From: Solirubrobacterales bacterium
GTDB lineage: Bacteria > Actinomycetota > Thermoleophilia > Solirubrobacterales > Solirubrobacteraceae
Direction: 5' to 3'
Length of the DNA stretch: 42,954 nucleotides
Assembly: GCA_025963965.1 (NCBI GenBank)
Contig: JAOPZS010000119.1
Location: forward strand, 1-42,954
The number at the start of each line of letters is the position of its first letter. Position 1 is the stretch's first letter. The notes under the pieces were generated by a model. It was not told the DNA's origin. It saw only the letters and a program-made list of their open reading frames with translations, and made no database searches. The translations under genes were made by a program, and so were the position numbers. Below, piece by piece: positions 22,451 to 30,047 of this stretch.

Positions 22451-23320
22451 ATGCAACCGCTCATCTGGGACCGGCGCCCCGACGGCCTCCGCGCGCCCGC
22501 GATGGTGTGCGCGTTCGAGGGGTGGAACGACGCCGGTGACTCGGCCTCGAGCGCCGTCTCGTTCCTCGCCGGAGCGCTCGGCGCGAAGCGGTTCGCGCGG
22601 ATCGACTCCGAGGATTTCTACGACTTCCAGTCCAACCGCCCCACGATCAAGCTCGACGGACGCGAGCGCCGCGAGATCGTCTGGCCCGGGGTCGAGATCT
22701 TCGAAGCGACCGCGCCCCGTGCGCCGCGGGATGTCGTGCTCGTGCAGGGCGTCGAGCCCTCGATGCGCTGGAGCTCGTTCTGCGCGAACCTGGTCGATCT
22801 CGCCGAAGCGCTGGGTGTGCAGGTCGTCGTCTCGCTCGGCGCGCTGCTCGGCGACGTGCCGCACACGCGGCCCGTGGCGATGACCGGCCACGCCTCCGAC
22901 CCCGCGCTACTCGAGCGCCTCGGCATCGGCTCGTCGGCCTACGAGGGCCCGACGGGCATCGTCGGGGTGCTTCATGCCGCCTGCGCCGACGCCGGGCTCC
23001 CCGCGGCGAGCCTGTGGGCGGCCGTGCCTCACTATGTGGCTGCGGCGACCAACCCGAAGGCGGCGCTGGCGCTGGTGCGCCGCGTCGAAGTGCTGATCGG
23101 CGTGTCGGTCGACGTCTCGGAGCTCGAGTCGGCGGCGACCGACTACGAGCGCCAGGTCGGCCTGGCGGTGCAGAGCGACCCTGACATCCAGGCGTTCGTC
23201 GAGCGGCTCGAGCAGGCGGCCGAGACCGACGAGCAGTCCTCGCCCGCCGAGGTCCCCTCAGGCGACGCGATCGCCCGCGAATTCCAGCGGTTTCTGCGCC
23301 AGCGCGGCCGGGAGCGCTGA
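22451..23320 (+). CDS. PAC2 family protein
   Basis: A 289-residue member of the PAC2 (proteasome assembly chaperone 2-like) family. Its hallmark AFEGWNDAGDSAS lies near residues 21-33, followed by RIDSEDFYDFQSNRP and VQGVEPSMRW. Later come LGALLGDVPHTRPV, TGIVGVLHAACADAGLPAASLWAAVPHYVAAATNPKA and a helical C-terminus (FVERLEQAAE). Actinobacterial members are common and mostly uncharacterised. A role near the proteasome is suggested only by family name, and no proteasome genes are in the window. It is convergent with the nuclease gene, with a 4-nt gap between stops. Confidence 0.88.
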   Translation: MQPLIWDRRPDGLRAPAMVCAFEGWNDAGDSASSAVSFLAGALGAKRFARIDSEDFYDFQSNRPTIKLDGRERREIVWPGVEIFEATAPRAPRDVVLVQGVEPSMRWSSFCANLVDLAEALGVQVVVSLGALLGDVPHTRPVAMTGHASDPALLERLGIGSSAYEGPTGIVGVLHAACADAGLPAASLWAAVPHYVAAATNPKAALALVRRVEVLIGVSVDVSELESAATDYERQVGLAVQSDPDIQAFVERLEQAAETDEQSSPAEVPSGDAIAREFQRFLRQRGRER

Positions 23321-23324
23321 GGCG

Positions 23325-25001
23325 CTAGGCCTCGGCGGCCGGGCAGACGATCCGGTAGTCGCAGATCCTGCAGGCCGAAGGCGAGGGCGTCGGCTCGAAA
23401 TCCTGGGCGAGGATCCCCTCGCCCACCTCGAGCACGATCTCGCGCACGGCATCGGTGTCGCGCTCGTCGCGGGGTACGGGAACGCGGACGTCGTCGAGCA
23501 CGTAGTAGTAGGCCTGCCGCGAAGACTCCAGCTGCCAATCCTCACGCGCGGCCAGGGCGTAGAGGGAGAGCTGCACGTCGTCGCGCAGCTGCTCGGTGCT
23601 CTTCGGGCGCGAGGTCTTGTAGTCGATCAGCTCATACTCGGCCTCGCCGCCGGCGGCGAGGCGATCGACCCGGTCGACGCGGCCACGCAGGTGATGCGGT
23701 CCGAGGCGAAAGGAGAAGGCGCGCTCGAACCACACGGGCTCTGAGTCCTGCCCGTGCAGGCGGGCGTGATAGGTCGTCAGGGCGACACGGGCCTTCTCGA
23801 ACAGCTCGCCGTCCTCGCCGTCGCGGCCGAAGCCGGCCCGGCGCCATCCCGTGTCGAGCAGCTCGAGCAGCCCGGGCAGAGTCGTGCCGCCGTCTGAGTG
23901 GTAGCGCTCGAGCACCTGATGGACGACTATTCCGAAGCGCTGGTGGATGGTCTGCTCGCTCGGGATCCGCAGGACGCGTGCGAACTTGTAGCGCAGCGGG
24001 CAGCTGCGGTACGTCTCGATGTCAGAAGCGGACATCGCCAGGCCGCTGCCGCGGCGGGGCAGGAAGGCACGCAGCGAATGCTCTTCGCGAAAGCCGATCG
24101 GCGGCGCGTCGGCGCCTTCGGCGAGCAGCGACTCGTCGAGCGTCGAGGTCTGGAGGATCTCCCGCTGCAGCGGTGTGGCCGCAGCCAGCAGGCGCGCGTT
24201 GATGTCCGACAGCGCCTCGGCGAGGTCCTGGCCGGGCGGGCGCTGCATCAGCGCCGAGACCTTGAGCAGCTCGAGGTAGCGAACGACGCCGTGGGAGATG
24301 TCCAGGTCGGTGTCGAGGCGCAGCTCGCCGAGGCGCCCGCCGATCCTGGCGACGCCATCTGAGAGCTCCTCGCGCAGCAGGGCGAGGGCGGCCTCGACGT
24401 GATCCTGCACGGTCTCGCCGGCCGGTGGCTCCTCGCTCGCCTGCACGCCGCCGTCCGGCCCGGGCAGGGCGGTTGCGAGGTGGCGTGCCAGCTCGCGGGT
24501 GTCCGAGCCGCCGTCGCCGACGAACGCTCGCGCCATCCCGAGCAGCCGGCCCATGCTCTGCTGCTGCTCGGCGAGGTCCTCGGGTGCGAGCAGCGAGCGG
24601 CCGGGCATGCCGAGGCGCTCGATCAGGCGCTCGAGGAAGACGTCCGGCGCGACGGCGTCGAGGTCGGCCGAGGCGCGGCGATGCAGCTCGACGAACCGCT
24701 GGATCCGCTCGCGCGCCTCGGGCGGCACCTGCGGCGACTCTGTGGCGGCGGCGAGACCCACGACGAGGTCGAGCTTGCGACGCCGTGCCACCTGGATCAC
24801 GCGCGCGAGATCGACCTGGCGCAGGCCGATCGGCGGGCGAGCCAGCGCGCGCACGACGGCGGCCGCGTCCTGCGGCTCGAGGAGCAGTCGCAGCCAGGCG
24901 AGCACATCGCGAACCTCGGCACGCTTGAGGAAGCCTCCACCCGTCTGCTCGGCGCCGGTCGAGCCTGCGGGCGGCGGCACGGCGATTCTCGAGGCAGGCA
25001 C
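23325..25001 (-). CDS. UvrD/RecB-type protein reduced to 2B fragment plus PD-(D/E)XK nuclease, no helicase motifs
   Basis: A 558-residue protein. Residues about 22-130 match the 2B region of UvrD-like helicases (GGFLKRAEVRDVLAWLRLLLEP). From about 330 a RecB/AddB-type nuclease follows: SASDIETYRSCPLRYKF, GIVVHQVLERYH, RGRVDRVDRL, YELIDYKTSRPK and a CRICDYRIVC cluster (Cys544, 547, 553), which with the Cys of SCPLRY could ligate a 4Fe-4S cluster. Walker A, Walker B and helicase motifs V-VI (TIHxAKGLE, RRLxYVAxTRA) are all absent. The first 20 residues look unrelated to helicases. A TATCCT box precedes the GTG by 6 nt, so the shortened gene seems to have its own start signal. The divergent metalloprotease leaves no room for a lost 5' part. 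Confidence 0.78.
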   Translation of the reverse strand: MPASRIAVPPPAGSTGAEQTGGGFLKRAEVRDVLAWLRLLLEPQDAAAVVRALARPPIGLRQVDLARVIQVARRRKLDLVVGLAAATESPQVPPEARERIQRFVELHRRASADLDAVAPDVFLERLIERLGMPGRSLLAPEDLAEQQQSMGRLLGMARAFVGDGGSDTRELARHLATALPGPDGGVQASEEPPAGETVQDHVEAALALLREELSDGVARIGGRLGELRLDTDLDISHGVVRYLELLKVSALMQRPPGQDLAEALSDINARLLAAATPLQREILQTSTLDESLLAEGADAPPIGFREEHSLRAFLPRRGSGLAMSASDIETYRSCPLRYKFARVLRIPSEQTIHQRFGIVVHQVLERYHSDGGTTLPGLLELLDTGWRRAGFGRDGEDGELFEKARVALTTYHARLHGQDSEPVWFERAFSFRLGPHHLRGRVDRVDRLAAGGEAEYELIDYKTSRPKSTEQLRDDVQLSLYALAAREDWQLESSRQAYYYVLDDVRVPVPRDERDTDAVREIVLEVGEGILAQDFEPTPSPSACRICDYRIVCPAAEA

Positions 25002-25007
25002 ATTCCA

Positions 25008-25013
25008 AGGATA
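25008..25013 (-). promoter_or_regulatory. leaderless -10 box TATCCT, 6 nt before nuclease GTG
   Basis: On the minus strand TATCCT (25013-25008) is followed by 6 nt and the GTG at 25001. It lies about 26 nt from the opposite-facing TACGCT box. Confidence 0.45.
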
Positions 25014-25038
25014 CGCGGGCGCGCGAGCGGCGCATGGC

Positions 25039-25044
25039 TACGCT
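25039..25044 (+). promoter_or_regulatory. leaderless -10 box TACGCT, 6 nt before metalloprotease GTG
   Basis: TACGCT is followed by exactly 6 nt and the GTG at 25051. There is GAGG just before the GTG, but it is too close to act as a normal ribosome-binding site. Confidence 0.45.
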
Positions 25045-25050
25045 CTGAGG

Positions 25051-26127
25051 GTGGACGCGATCGATTGGCGAACGGCTCAGAGGATCGGCGAGCTGATCGC
25101 CGGGTCCCCTCCCTACGGTGGGCTCCGCGTCGACGCCGTCGAGCCGCTCGCGCGGGATTTCGCCGCTCGCGTCAGCGCCTACAGCCGGCTGCCGCTGGAT
25201 GGCGAGCTGCCGGCGCTCGAGATGGTCGACCGCCCGACCTGGATCGCGGCGAACCTGCAGACGATGCGCCCGCTGATGGCGCCGCTCAGCGAGCGTCTCG
25301 GCGAGTCGCGGGGCGGGCTCAGCGGCTCTCTCGGCTCGGTCTCCGGGCTGATGCTGGGCGCGCAGGTCGGCGCGCTGACGGGGATGCTCTCCCAGCGCGT
25401 CCTCGGCCAGTACGACCTGGCGCTGCTCGACGCGACGGTGCCGCCGCGCCTGCTGCTGCTGGCGCCGAACCTTGCGCAGGCCGCGGCGACCCTGCGGGTG
25501 GACCGTGACGAGCTGGTCCTGTGGGTGACGATCCACGAGATCACGCACGCCGTGCAGTTCACCGGCGCGCCGTGGCTGAGGGAGCACATCGGCGGGATGC
25601 TGAAGGAGCTGCTCGAGGGTCTGCAGGTCTCACTGACCCCCGACGGCAAGGGCGAGGGCAACGACGGGCCGTGGCCCCGGATGCCGAAGCTGCCGGATGT
25701 GACCGAGCTGAAGGAGATCGTCGAGCGGGCCCGCAGCGGGCAGCTGCTGCGCCTGACCCTTGGCGAGGACCGCTGGCGTCTGGTCGAGCGCATGCAGTCT
25801 GCGATGTCGTTGATCGAGGGACACGCCGAGCACACGATGGACGCTGTCGGCGCCGAGGTGCTGCCGTCGCTGCCGCGCCTGCGCGCCGCGATGACGCGGC
25901 GGCGCTCGCAGCGCGGCCTGCCGTGGCGCGTGCTCGAGAAGCTGCTCGGGCTGGAGTTGAAGATGCGCCAGTACGAGACGGGCAAGCGCTTCTGCGACTC
26001 GGTCGTGGCGGAAGGCGGACCGGAGCTGCTGGCCCGCGTGTGGTCCTCGCCGGCGGCATTGCCGAGCGCCGAGGAGCTCGAACAGCCGGCGCAGTGGACC
26101 GCCCGAATCGGCGCCGTAGCGGCCTGA
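25051..26127 (+). CDS. zinc-dependent metalloprotease-like protein (DUF2342 family)
   Basis: A 358-residue protein of the actinobacterial family annotated as zinc-dependent metalloprotease or coenzyme F420 biosynthesis-associated protein. It has WIAANLQTMRPLM, glycine-rich GSVSGLMLGAQVGALTGMLSQ, LDRDEL-like spacing and the zincin helix WVTIHEITHAVQF (HExxH, about residues 158-170). A second acidic motif, SLIEGHAEHTMD, probably supplies the third ligand. The C-terminus has LGLELKMRQYETGKRFCD, a family landmark. Proteolytic activity has not been shown for the family as far as I know, and no F420 gene is in the window. GTG start supported by the leaderless box. Confidence 0.85.
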   Translation: MDAIDWRTAQRIGELIAGSPPYGGLRVDAVEPLARDFAARVSAYSRLPLDGELPALEMVDRPTWIAANLQTMRPLMAPLSERLGESRGGLSGSLGSVSGLMLGAQVGALTGMLSQRVLGQYDLALLDATVPPRLLLLAPNLAQAAATLRVDRDELVLWVTIHEITHAVQFTGAPWLREHIGGMLKELLEGLQVSLTPDGKGEGNDGPWPRMPKLPDVTELKEIVERARSGQLLRLTLGEDRWRLVERMQSAMSLIEGHAEHTMDAVGAEVLPSLPRLRAAMTRRRSQRGLPWRVLEKLLGLELKMRQYETGKRFCDSVVAEGGPELLARVWSSPAALPSAEELEQPAQWTARIGAVAA

Positions 26128-26193
26128 CAGCGCCCCGTCGGACCGAACGCACGTTCCATGTGTTACAAGCTGCCGGGCCGGGATGCCCCGTGA

Positions 26194-26221
26194 TTACAGG
26201 CTCTTCACGGGATGGTAGGAT
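26194..26221 (+). promoter_or_regulatory. candidate promoter TTACAG-N16-TAGGAT for the histone-like gene
   Basis: TTACAG at 26194-26199 and TAGGAT at 26216-26221 are spaced 16 nt apart. Transcription would start near 26228, inside the downstream inverted repeat, leaving a leader of about 128 nt. Confidence 0.35.
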
Positions 26222-26226
26222 TGCGC

Positions 26227-26254
26227 TGTAACGATCTTTCACGAACGGGTTACA
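26227..26254. promoter_or_regulatory. TGTAAC-N16-GTTACA inverted repeat, candidate operator
   Basis: TGTAAC (26227-26232) and GTTACA (26249-26254) form perfect 6-bp arms around the predicted transcription start. Another GTTACA lies at 26162-26167 and a variant ATTACA at 26193-26198. Repetition in one short region suggests a dimeric DNA-binding regulator. The regulator is unknown. Confidence 0.4.
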
Positions 26255-26355
26255 AACAGGTGTTCGCCCCTCTGCAAAACGGGTACAGGCGAACAGACCG
26301 TCCCAGACCCGTACCTCGCGCTCGAGCGAGGAGGACATAGGAGATCGAACCAGAG

Positions 26356-26982
26356 ATGCCTACCGCCACCACCACTTCAAAACCCCGCGCTAAAGCCGCT
26401 CGTAAAACGGCTGCGCGCAAACCGGCCAAAGCCGCGACCCGTCGCACCGGCGCGAGCAAAGCCAGCGCCAGGAAAGCTCCCGTGCGCAAAGTCAGCGCGA
26501 GCAAAGCCAAAGTCACCGCGGCGAAGGCTGCCCGCACCCGCGCCGTCCACCAGGCCGAGGCCGCAGCTCGCTCGACCGAGACGGCCACCGCGCAGACCGC
26601 AGGCGTCGTCGGCGACTACGCCGAGCGCGCCGTGCTGATCCCCGTCGGTGCCGCGCTGACCGCCCGCGACAAAGTCGTCTCGTCGGTCAGCGACACGCTG
26701 TCCAACTACTCCTCGAGCAGCAAGGCCCAGGCCCAGCTGCGCAAATTCGAGCGCCGCGGCGAGACCGCTCGCAAAAGGCTCGAGCGCGAGGTTCGCAAAG
26801 CCCGCGTCCGCGTCGAGCGTGAACTGCGCCAGCGCCGCAAGACGATCGAGAGCTCGCTCAGCGACACCGTCAGCGAGATCGACGGCCGCCGCGAGAAAAT
26901 CGTAAAGAACGGCAGCGAGATCGCGAACCGCGTGCCGGAGCTCGCCTCGCAGGCCCAGGAGCGGATCCTGAGCCTGGTCTAG
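26356..26982 (+). CDS. histone H1-like Ala/Lys-rich protein with C-terminal helical domain
   Basis: A 208-residue protein. Residues 1-70 are built of Lys/Arg/Ala with repeated AARK, SASKA and RKAPVRK words, as in bacterial H1-like and HU-tail DNA-binding proteins. Residues 85-208 form a heptad-like charged region (LRKFERRGETARKRLEREVRKARVRVERELRQRRKTIESSL) resembling coiled-coil apolipoprotein or heparin-binding haemagglutinin-type proteins. A role in nucleoid compaction is likely for the tail, while the helical part could oligomerise. The start is preceded by GAGGAGGACATAGGAG. It is a single-gene transcript flanked by its own promoter region and a terminator. Codon use (AAA for Lys in the tail) differs from neighbours. 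Confidence 0.72.
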   Translation: MPTATTTSKPRAKAARKTAARKPAKAATRRTGASKASARKAPVRKVSASKAKVTAAKAARTRAVHQAEAAARSTETATAQTAGVVGDYAERAVLIPVGAALTARDKVVSSVSDTLSNYSSSSKAQAQLRKFERRGETARKRLEREVRKARVRVERELRQRRKTIESSLSDTVSEIDGRREKIVKNGSEIANRVPELASQAQERILSLV

Positions 26983-27027
26983 GCAACCGTTTACCCCGTC
27001 CGGTCGGAGAGGCCGTGTCGGGAGAGT

Positions 27028-27053
27028 CTGCCGGCCTCATATCCCGCCGGCAG
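27028..27053 (+). terminator. 8-bp perfect hairpin downstream of the histone-like gene
   Basis: CTGCCGGC at 27028-27035 pairs with GCCGGCAG at 27046-27053 around a 10-nt loop. It lies 46 nt after the stop and before the stronger terminator, and may protect the 3' end. Confidence 0.4.
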
Positions 27054-27075
27054 TAGTAGCACCCTCTCCTCCCTC

Positions 27076-27115
27076 GACCCCCGGGCGGCCCCCACTGCCC
27101 GGGGGTCACTTTTTT
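27076..27115 (+). terminator. canonical intrinsic terminator of the histone-like gene
   Basis: GACCCCCGGGC at 27076-27086 pairs perfectly with GCCCGGGGGTC at 27097-27107, followed by ACTTTTTT. The stem-plus-T-tract form is the clearest Rho-independent terminator in the window. Confidence 0.9.
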
Positions 27116-27174
27116 GTGGGGCACCGACCCGCGCCCACGTGGAGCACCAAGCCGGGCCCTGGAGGCCGAGCCCC

Positions 27175-27180
27175 TAGAAT
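27175..27180 (+). promoter_or_regulatory. leaderless -10 box TAGAAT, 6 nt before mrp GTG
   Basis: TAGAAT is followed by exactly 6 nt and the GTG at 27187, which is itself followed by ATG. It supports the GTG as the first translated codon. Confidence 0.5.
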
Positions 27181-27186
27181 GCAGCC

Positions 27187-28353
27187 GTGATGGTCGGAAA
27201 CGACGAGATACGCAAGGCCCTCGAGGTCGTGATCGACCCGGAGCTGCACCGCTCGATCGTCGAGCTCGACATGGTGCGCTCGATCGACGCGAGCCCCAAC
27301 GGCGTGGTCGATGTGACGGTCTCGCTGACGACGCCGGGCTGCCCGATCAAGGGCCACTTCCAGACCTCCGTCGCCGACGCCGTCGCGAAGCTCGACGGCG
27401 TCACCCACGTCAACGTCTTCTTCGACGTCCTCTCGGACGAGCAGAAGTCGGCCCTACAGCAGAAGCTCGGGCGCGGCGCGCTGCCGGAGGGCTCGCTCGC
27501 GCAGGTCGCAAACGTGATCTGCGTCGGCTCGGGCAAGGGCGGCGTCTGCAAGTCCACCCTCACTGCGAACGTGGCCGCCGCGCTGTCGGCCGAGGGCAAG
27601 CGCGTCGGCGTGCTCGATGCGGATGTGTGGGGCTACTCGATCCCGCGGATGTACGGGCTCGGCGCGACGAGGCCGGCGGTCTCCCCGCAGCGAAAGATCA
27701 TCCCGCTCGAGTCGCACGGCGTGAAGGTCATGTCGATCGGCTTCTTCGTGGAGGAGGACGCCGCCGTCGTATGGCGCGGCCCGATGCTCCACAAGGCACT
27801 CACCCAGTTCCTGCAGGACGTCGAATGGGGCGTCCTGGACTACCTGCTCGTCGACCTGCCGCCCGGCACCGGCGACGTCTCGATGACGCTCGCGCAGCTG
27901 CTTCCCCAGGCACGCTTCCTGATCGTCACGACGCCCCAGCAGACGGCCCAGAAGGTCGCGCGCCGCGCCGCTCAGATGGCCGAGAAGGTCGACCTCCAGA
28001 TCTGCGGCGTGGTTGAGAACATGGCCGGCTTCACGACCCCCTCGGGGGAGCGCTTCGCGATCTTCGGCGAGGGCGGCGGCGTCGAGCTCGCCGACGAACT
28101 CGACGTGCCGCTGCTCGGTCGCGTGCCGCTGACGATGCCGCTGCGCGCCCAGGCCGACGCGGGCACGCCGCTCACGATCGAGGACCCCGACGACCCGGCC
28201 GCCCAGGCGATCCGCCAGACCGCCCGGGGCCTGATCGCGATCGCCCCGGTGCAGCTGCCCACGCTGCCCCTGGTCGAGGTCGTGCCGCCGGCTGCGCCGG
28301 CCGCTCCGGACGAGAGCCGGAAACCCGTGGGCATGTCGCTGCCGATGGCCTGA
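27187..28353 (+). CDS. mrp: Mrp/ApbC-type P-loop ATPase, iron-sulfur carrier, with altered Walker A
   Basis: A 388-residue Mrp/NBP35-family ATPase implicated in Fe-S cluster carriage. An N-terminal MIP18 (DUF59) domain (IRKALEVVIDPELHRSIVELDMV, TTPGCPIK) covers about residues 1-95. The SIMIBI ATPase follows with a deviant Walker A, GKGGV-Cys121-KST (normal GKGGVGKST), then VLDADVWGYSIPRM, LLVDLPPGTGDV and the IFGEGGG loop. The C-terminal CPxC pair that bridges clusters in ApbC/Nbp35 is absent (GVVENMAGFTTPSGERF), as I recall for other actinobacterial Mrp. The Gly-to-Cys change comes from TGC at 27547-27549. The frame is otherwise intact. Confidence 0.88.
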   Translation: MMVGNDEIRKALEVVIDPELHRSIVELDMVRSIDASPNGVVDVTVSLTTPGCPIKGHFQTSVADAVAKLDGVTHVNVFFDVLSDEQKSALQQKLGRGALPEGSLAQVANVICVGSGKGGVCKSTLTANVAAALSAEGKRVGVLDADVWGYSIPRMYGLGATRPAVSPQRKIIPLESHGVKVMSIGFFVEEDAAVVWRGPMLHKALTQFLQDVEWGVLDYLLVDLPPGTGDVSMTLAQLLPQARFLIVTTPQQTAQKVARRAAQMAEKVDLQICGVVENMAGFTTPSGERFAIFGEGGGVELADELDVPLLGRVPLTMPLRAQADAGTPLTIEDPDDPAAQAIRQTARGLIAIAPVQLPTLPLVEVVPPAAPAAPDESRKPVGMSLPMA

Positions 28354-28465
28354 CCCCAGGCCGGCGCCTCACGACATGCCCGTTTCCGACCGCCGGACCT
28401 GACGGTCCGCGCGCCCACGCCCGCGTGAACGGCCTGCGCGGCCGCTTGACAAGAACCCGCCAACT

Positions 28466-28480
28466 AAAGGATCGTCCTTT
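28466..28480. promoter_or_regulatory. 15-bp palindrome AAAGGA-TCG-TCCTTT before the lysS-like operon
   Basis: Perfect 6-bp arms lie 4 nt before the ATG at 28485. A TTGACA at 28446-28451 would place a -10 inside the palindrome, although no good -10 hexamer is visible. The element could be an operator, or a hairpin hiding a purine-rich ribosome-binding site. Confidence 0.4.
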
Positions 28481-28484
28481 CGTC

Positions 28485-30047
28485 ATGTCGACATCGGAGC
28501 AGGAGCACCCCATCAAGGGAGACGAGCAGGAGGACTCGTCCAAGCAGGCTGCCGCAGAGGCCGCCGAGGGCGGCGATGGCGTCGTCGAATTCGACGAACG
28601 CCGCGCGAAGATGGAACGGCTGCGGGCCGAGGGGATCGATCCCTATCCGGCCGTGTCGCTGTGGGGCAGACGCACCCGAGTCAGCGAGATCCTCGCGGCG
28701 CACGACCCGAGCGAGCTCGAGCCCGGCGCGCATCCGGAGATGCGCTACCTGATCGCCGGGCGGCTCGTCTCGCGACGTGGCCACGGCAAGACGGCGTTCC
28801 TGGACCTGCGCGACCTGTCCGGCTCGATCCAGGTCGTGCTGCGCGTCGACTCGCTCGGGCAGGAGACCTACGACCGGATCCTTGGACTCGACATCGGCGA
28901 CATCGTCTCGGTAGAGGGCTGCGTGTACGTGACCCAGCGCGGTCAGCTGGCGCTGGAGGCGGTCGAGTGCACGCTGTTGACCAAGACGCTGCGCCCGCCG
29001 CCCGACAAGCACCACGGGCTCGGCGACACGGGCACGCGCTACCGCTACCGCGAGCTCGACCTGATCGCAAACCAGGAGACGCGCGAGCTGTTCATCACGC
29101 GCAACAAGATCATCCTCTCGATCCGCGAATGGCTTGCCGAGCGCAACTTCACCGAGATCGAAACGCCGGCCCTGCAGTCACTCGCGGGCGGCGCCGGGTC
29201 GCGCCCGTTCACGACGCACCACAACGCGCTCGATCGCGATCTCTACCTGCGCATCTCCGTCGAGCTGTTTCTGAACCGCTGCATCGTCGGCGGCATGGAG
29301 AACGTCTACGACATGGGCAAGGTGTTCCGCAACGAGGGCATCTCGCCGAAGCACTCCCCCGAGTTCACGATCATCGAGTTCATGTGCGCGTACTCGGACT
29401 ACAACGACGTCGCCACGGTCACCGAAGAGATGTTCCGGGACGTCGCCCAGAAGGCGCTCGGGCGCACGGTCGTCAAACGAAACGGCGAAGAGATCGACCT
29501 GGCCAAGCCCTGGCGGCGCGTGACGATGCGGGAGCTGATCTTCGAGCGCTTCGGCCTGGACTTCATGGAGTCCACACGCGAGCAGCTCGCCGAGGTGCTC
29601 GACTCGCCGATCGACCCGAGCGCCACGTGGGCGGAGGTCGTCGCCGACATCTACTCCGAGAAAATCGAGTCGACGATCAACCAGCCGACGCACGTCTTCG
29701 ACTTCCCGCTGGAGCCGTTCCCGATCACCAAGCGCCACGCCGTGCACCCCGAGCTGGGTGAGCACTTCGATGCGGTCATCGGCGGCATCGAGCTGGTCAG
29801 CGGCGACACGGAGCTCAACGACCCGGTCGACCAGTGGCAGCGCTTCGTCGACCAGCGCAAGCGGCGCATGATCGACGACGAGGATGTGCCACATCCCAAC
29901 GACGAGGAGTACGCGCGCGCGATCGAGTACGGCTACGCGCCGACGGCCGGCGGCGGCATGGGTGTCGATCGCCTGGTGATGATCCTGACCGAACGCGACA
30001 CGCTCCGCGAGGTGATCCCGTTCCCGATCGTCAGAGACCTGCGATGA
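28485..30047 (+). CDS. class II lysyl-tRNA synthetase-like protein with altered lysine pocket
   Basis: A 520-residue protein with the full LysRS layout: an N-terminal OB-fold for the anticodon (about 70-175) and a class II catalytic core (about 180-520). Motif 2 is FRNEG at 281-285 and motif 3 is GMGVDRL at 491-497. The lysine-binding Glu residues are kept (Glu260, 298, 443 for E. coli 240, 278, 428). Met300, Ser439 and Asp441 replace E. coli Tyr280, Asn424 and Phe426, and nearby signatures differ (ELFLNRCIVGG, TAGGGMGVDR). It may be the normal LysRS of a divergent lineage, or a paralogue for another substrate. Its TGA overlaps the kamD ATG. I start at the ATG at 28485; an in-frame ATG at 28425 would add a basic extension. 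Confidence 0.85.
   Translation: MSTSEQEHPIKGDEQEDSSKQAAAEAAEGGDGVVEFDERRAKMERLRAEGIDPYPAVSLWGRRTRVSEILAAHDPSELEPGAHPEMRYLIAGRLVSRRGHGKTAFLDLRDLSGSIQVVLRVDSLGQETYDRILGLDIGDIVSVEGCVYVTQRGQLALEAVECTLLTKTLRPPPDKHHGLGDTGTRYRYRELDLIANQETRELFITRNKIILSIREWLAERNFTEIETPALQSLAGGAGSRPFTTHHNALDRDLYLRISVELFLNRCIVGGMENVYDMGKVFRNEGISPKHSPEFTIIEFMCAYSDYNDVATVTEEMFRDVAQKALGRTVVKRNGEEIDLAKPWRRVTMRELIFERFGLDFMESTREQLAEVLDSPIDPSATWAEVVADIYSEKIESTINQPTHVFDFPLEPFPITKRHAVHPELGEHFDAVIGGIELVSGDTELNDPVDQWQRFVDQRKRRMIDDEDVPHPNDEEYARAIEYGYAPTAGGGMGVDRLVMILTERDTLREVIPFPIVRDLR

Larger units (their letters stand above)
26128..26355. other. 228-nt intergenic region upstream of the histone-like gene
   Basis: No gene is seen here. 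The tract is less GC-rich than its flanks and carries repeated TTACA/TGTAA words at 26162-26167, 26194-26198, 26227-26232 and 26249-26254, a candidate promoter, and an Arg-free purine-rich run ending in AGGAGG near the gene start. It looks like a regulated promoter region. Confidence 0.5.

Noticed and set aside
28446-28475. TTGACA before the LysRS-like gene as a complete sigma70 promoter
   Set aside because: No acceptable -10 hexamer lies 16-18 nt downstream; only the palindrome is reported.
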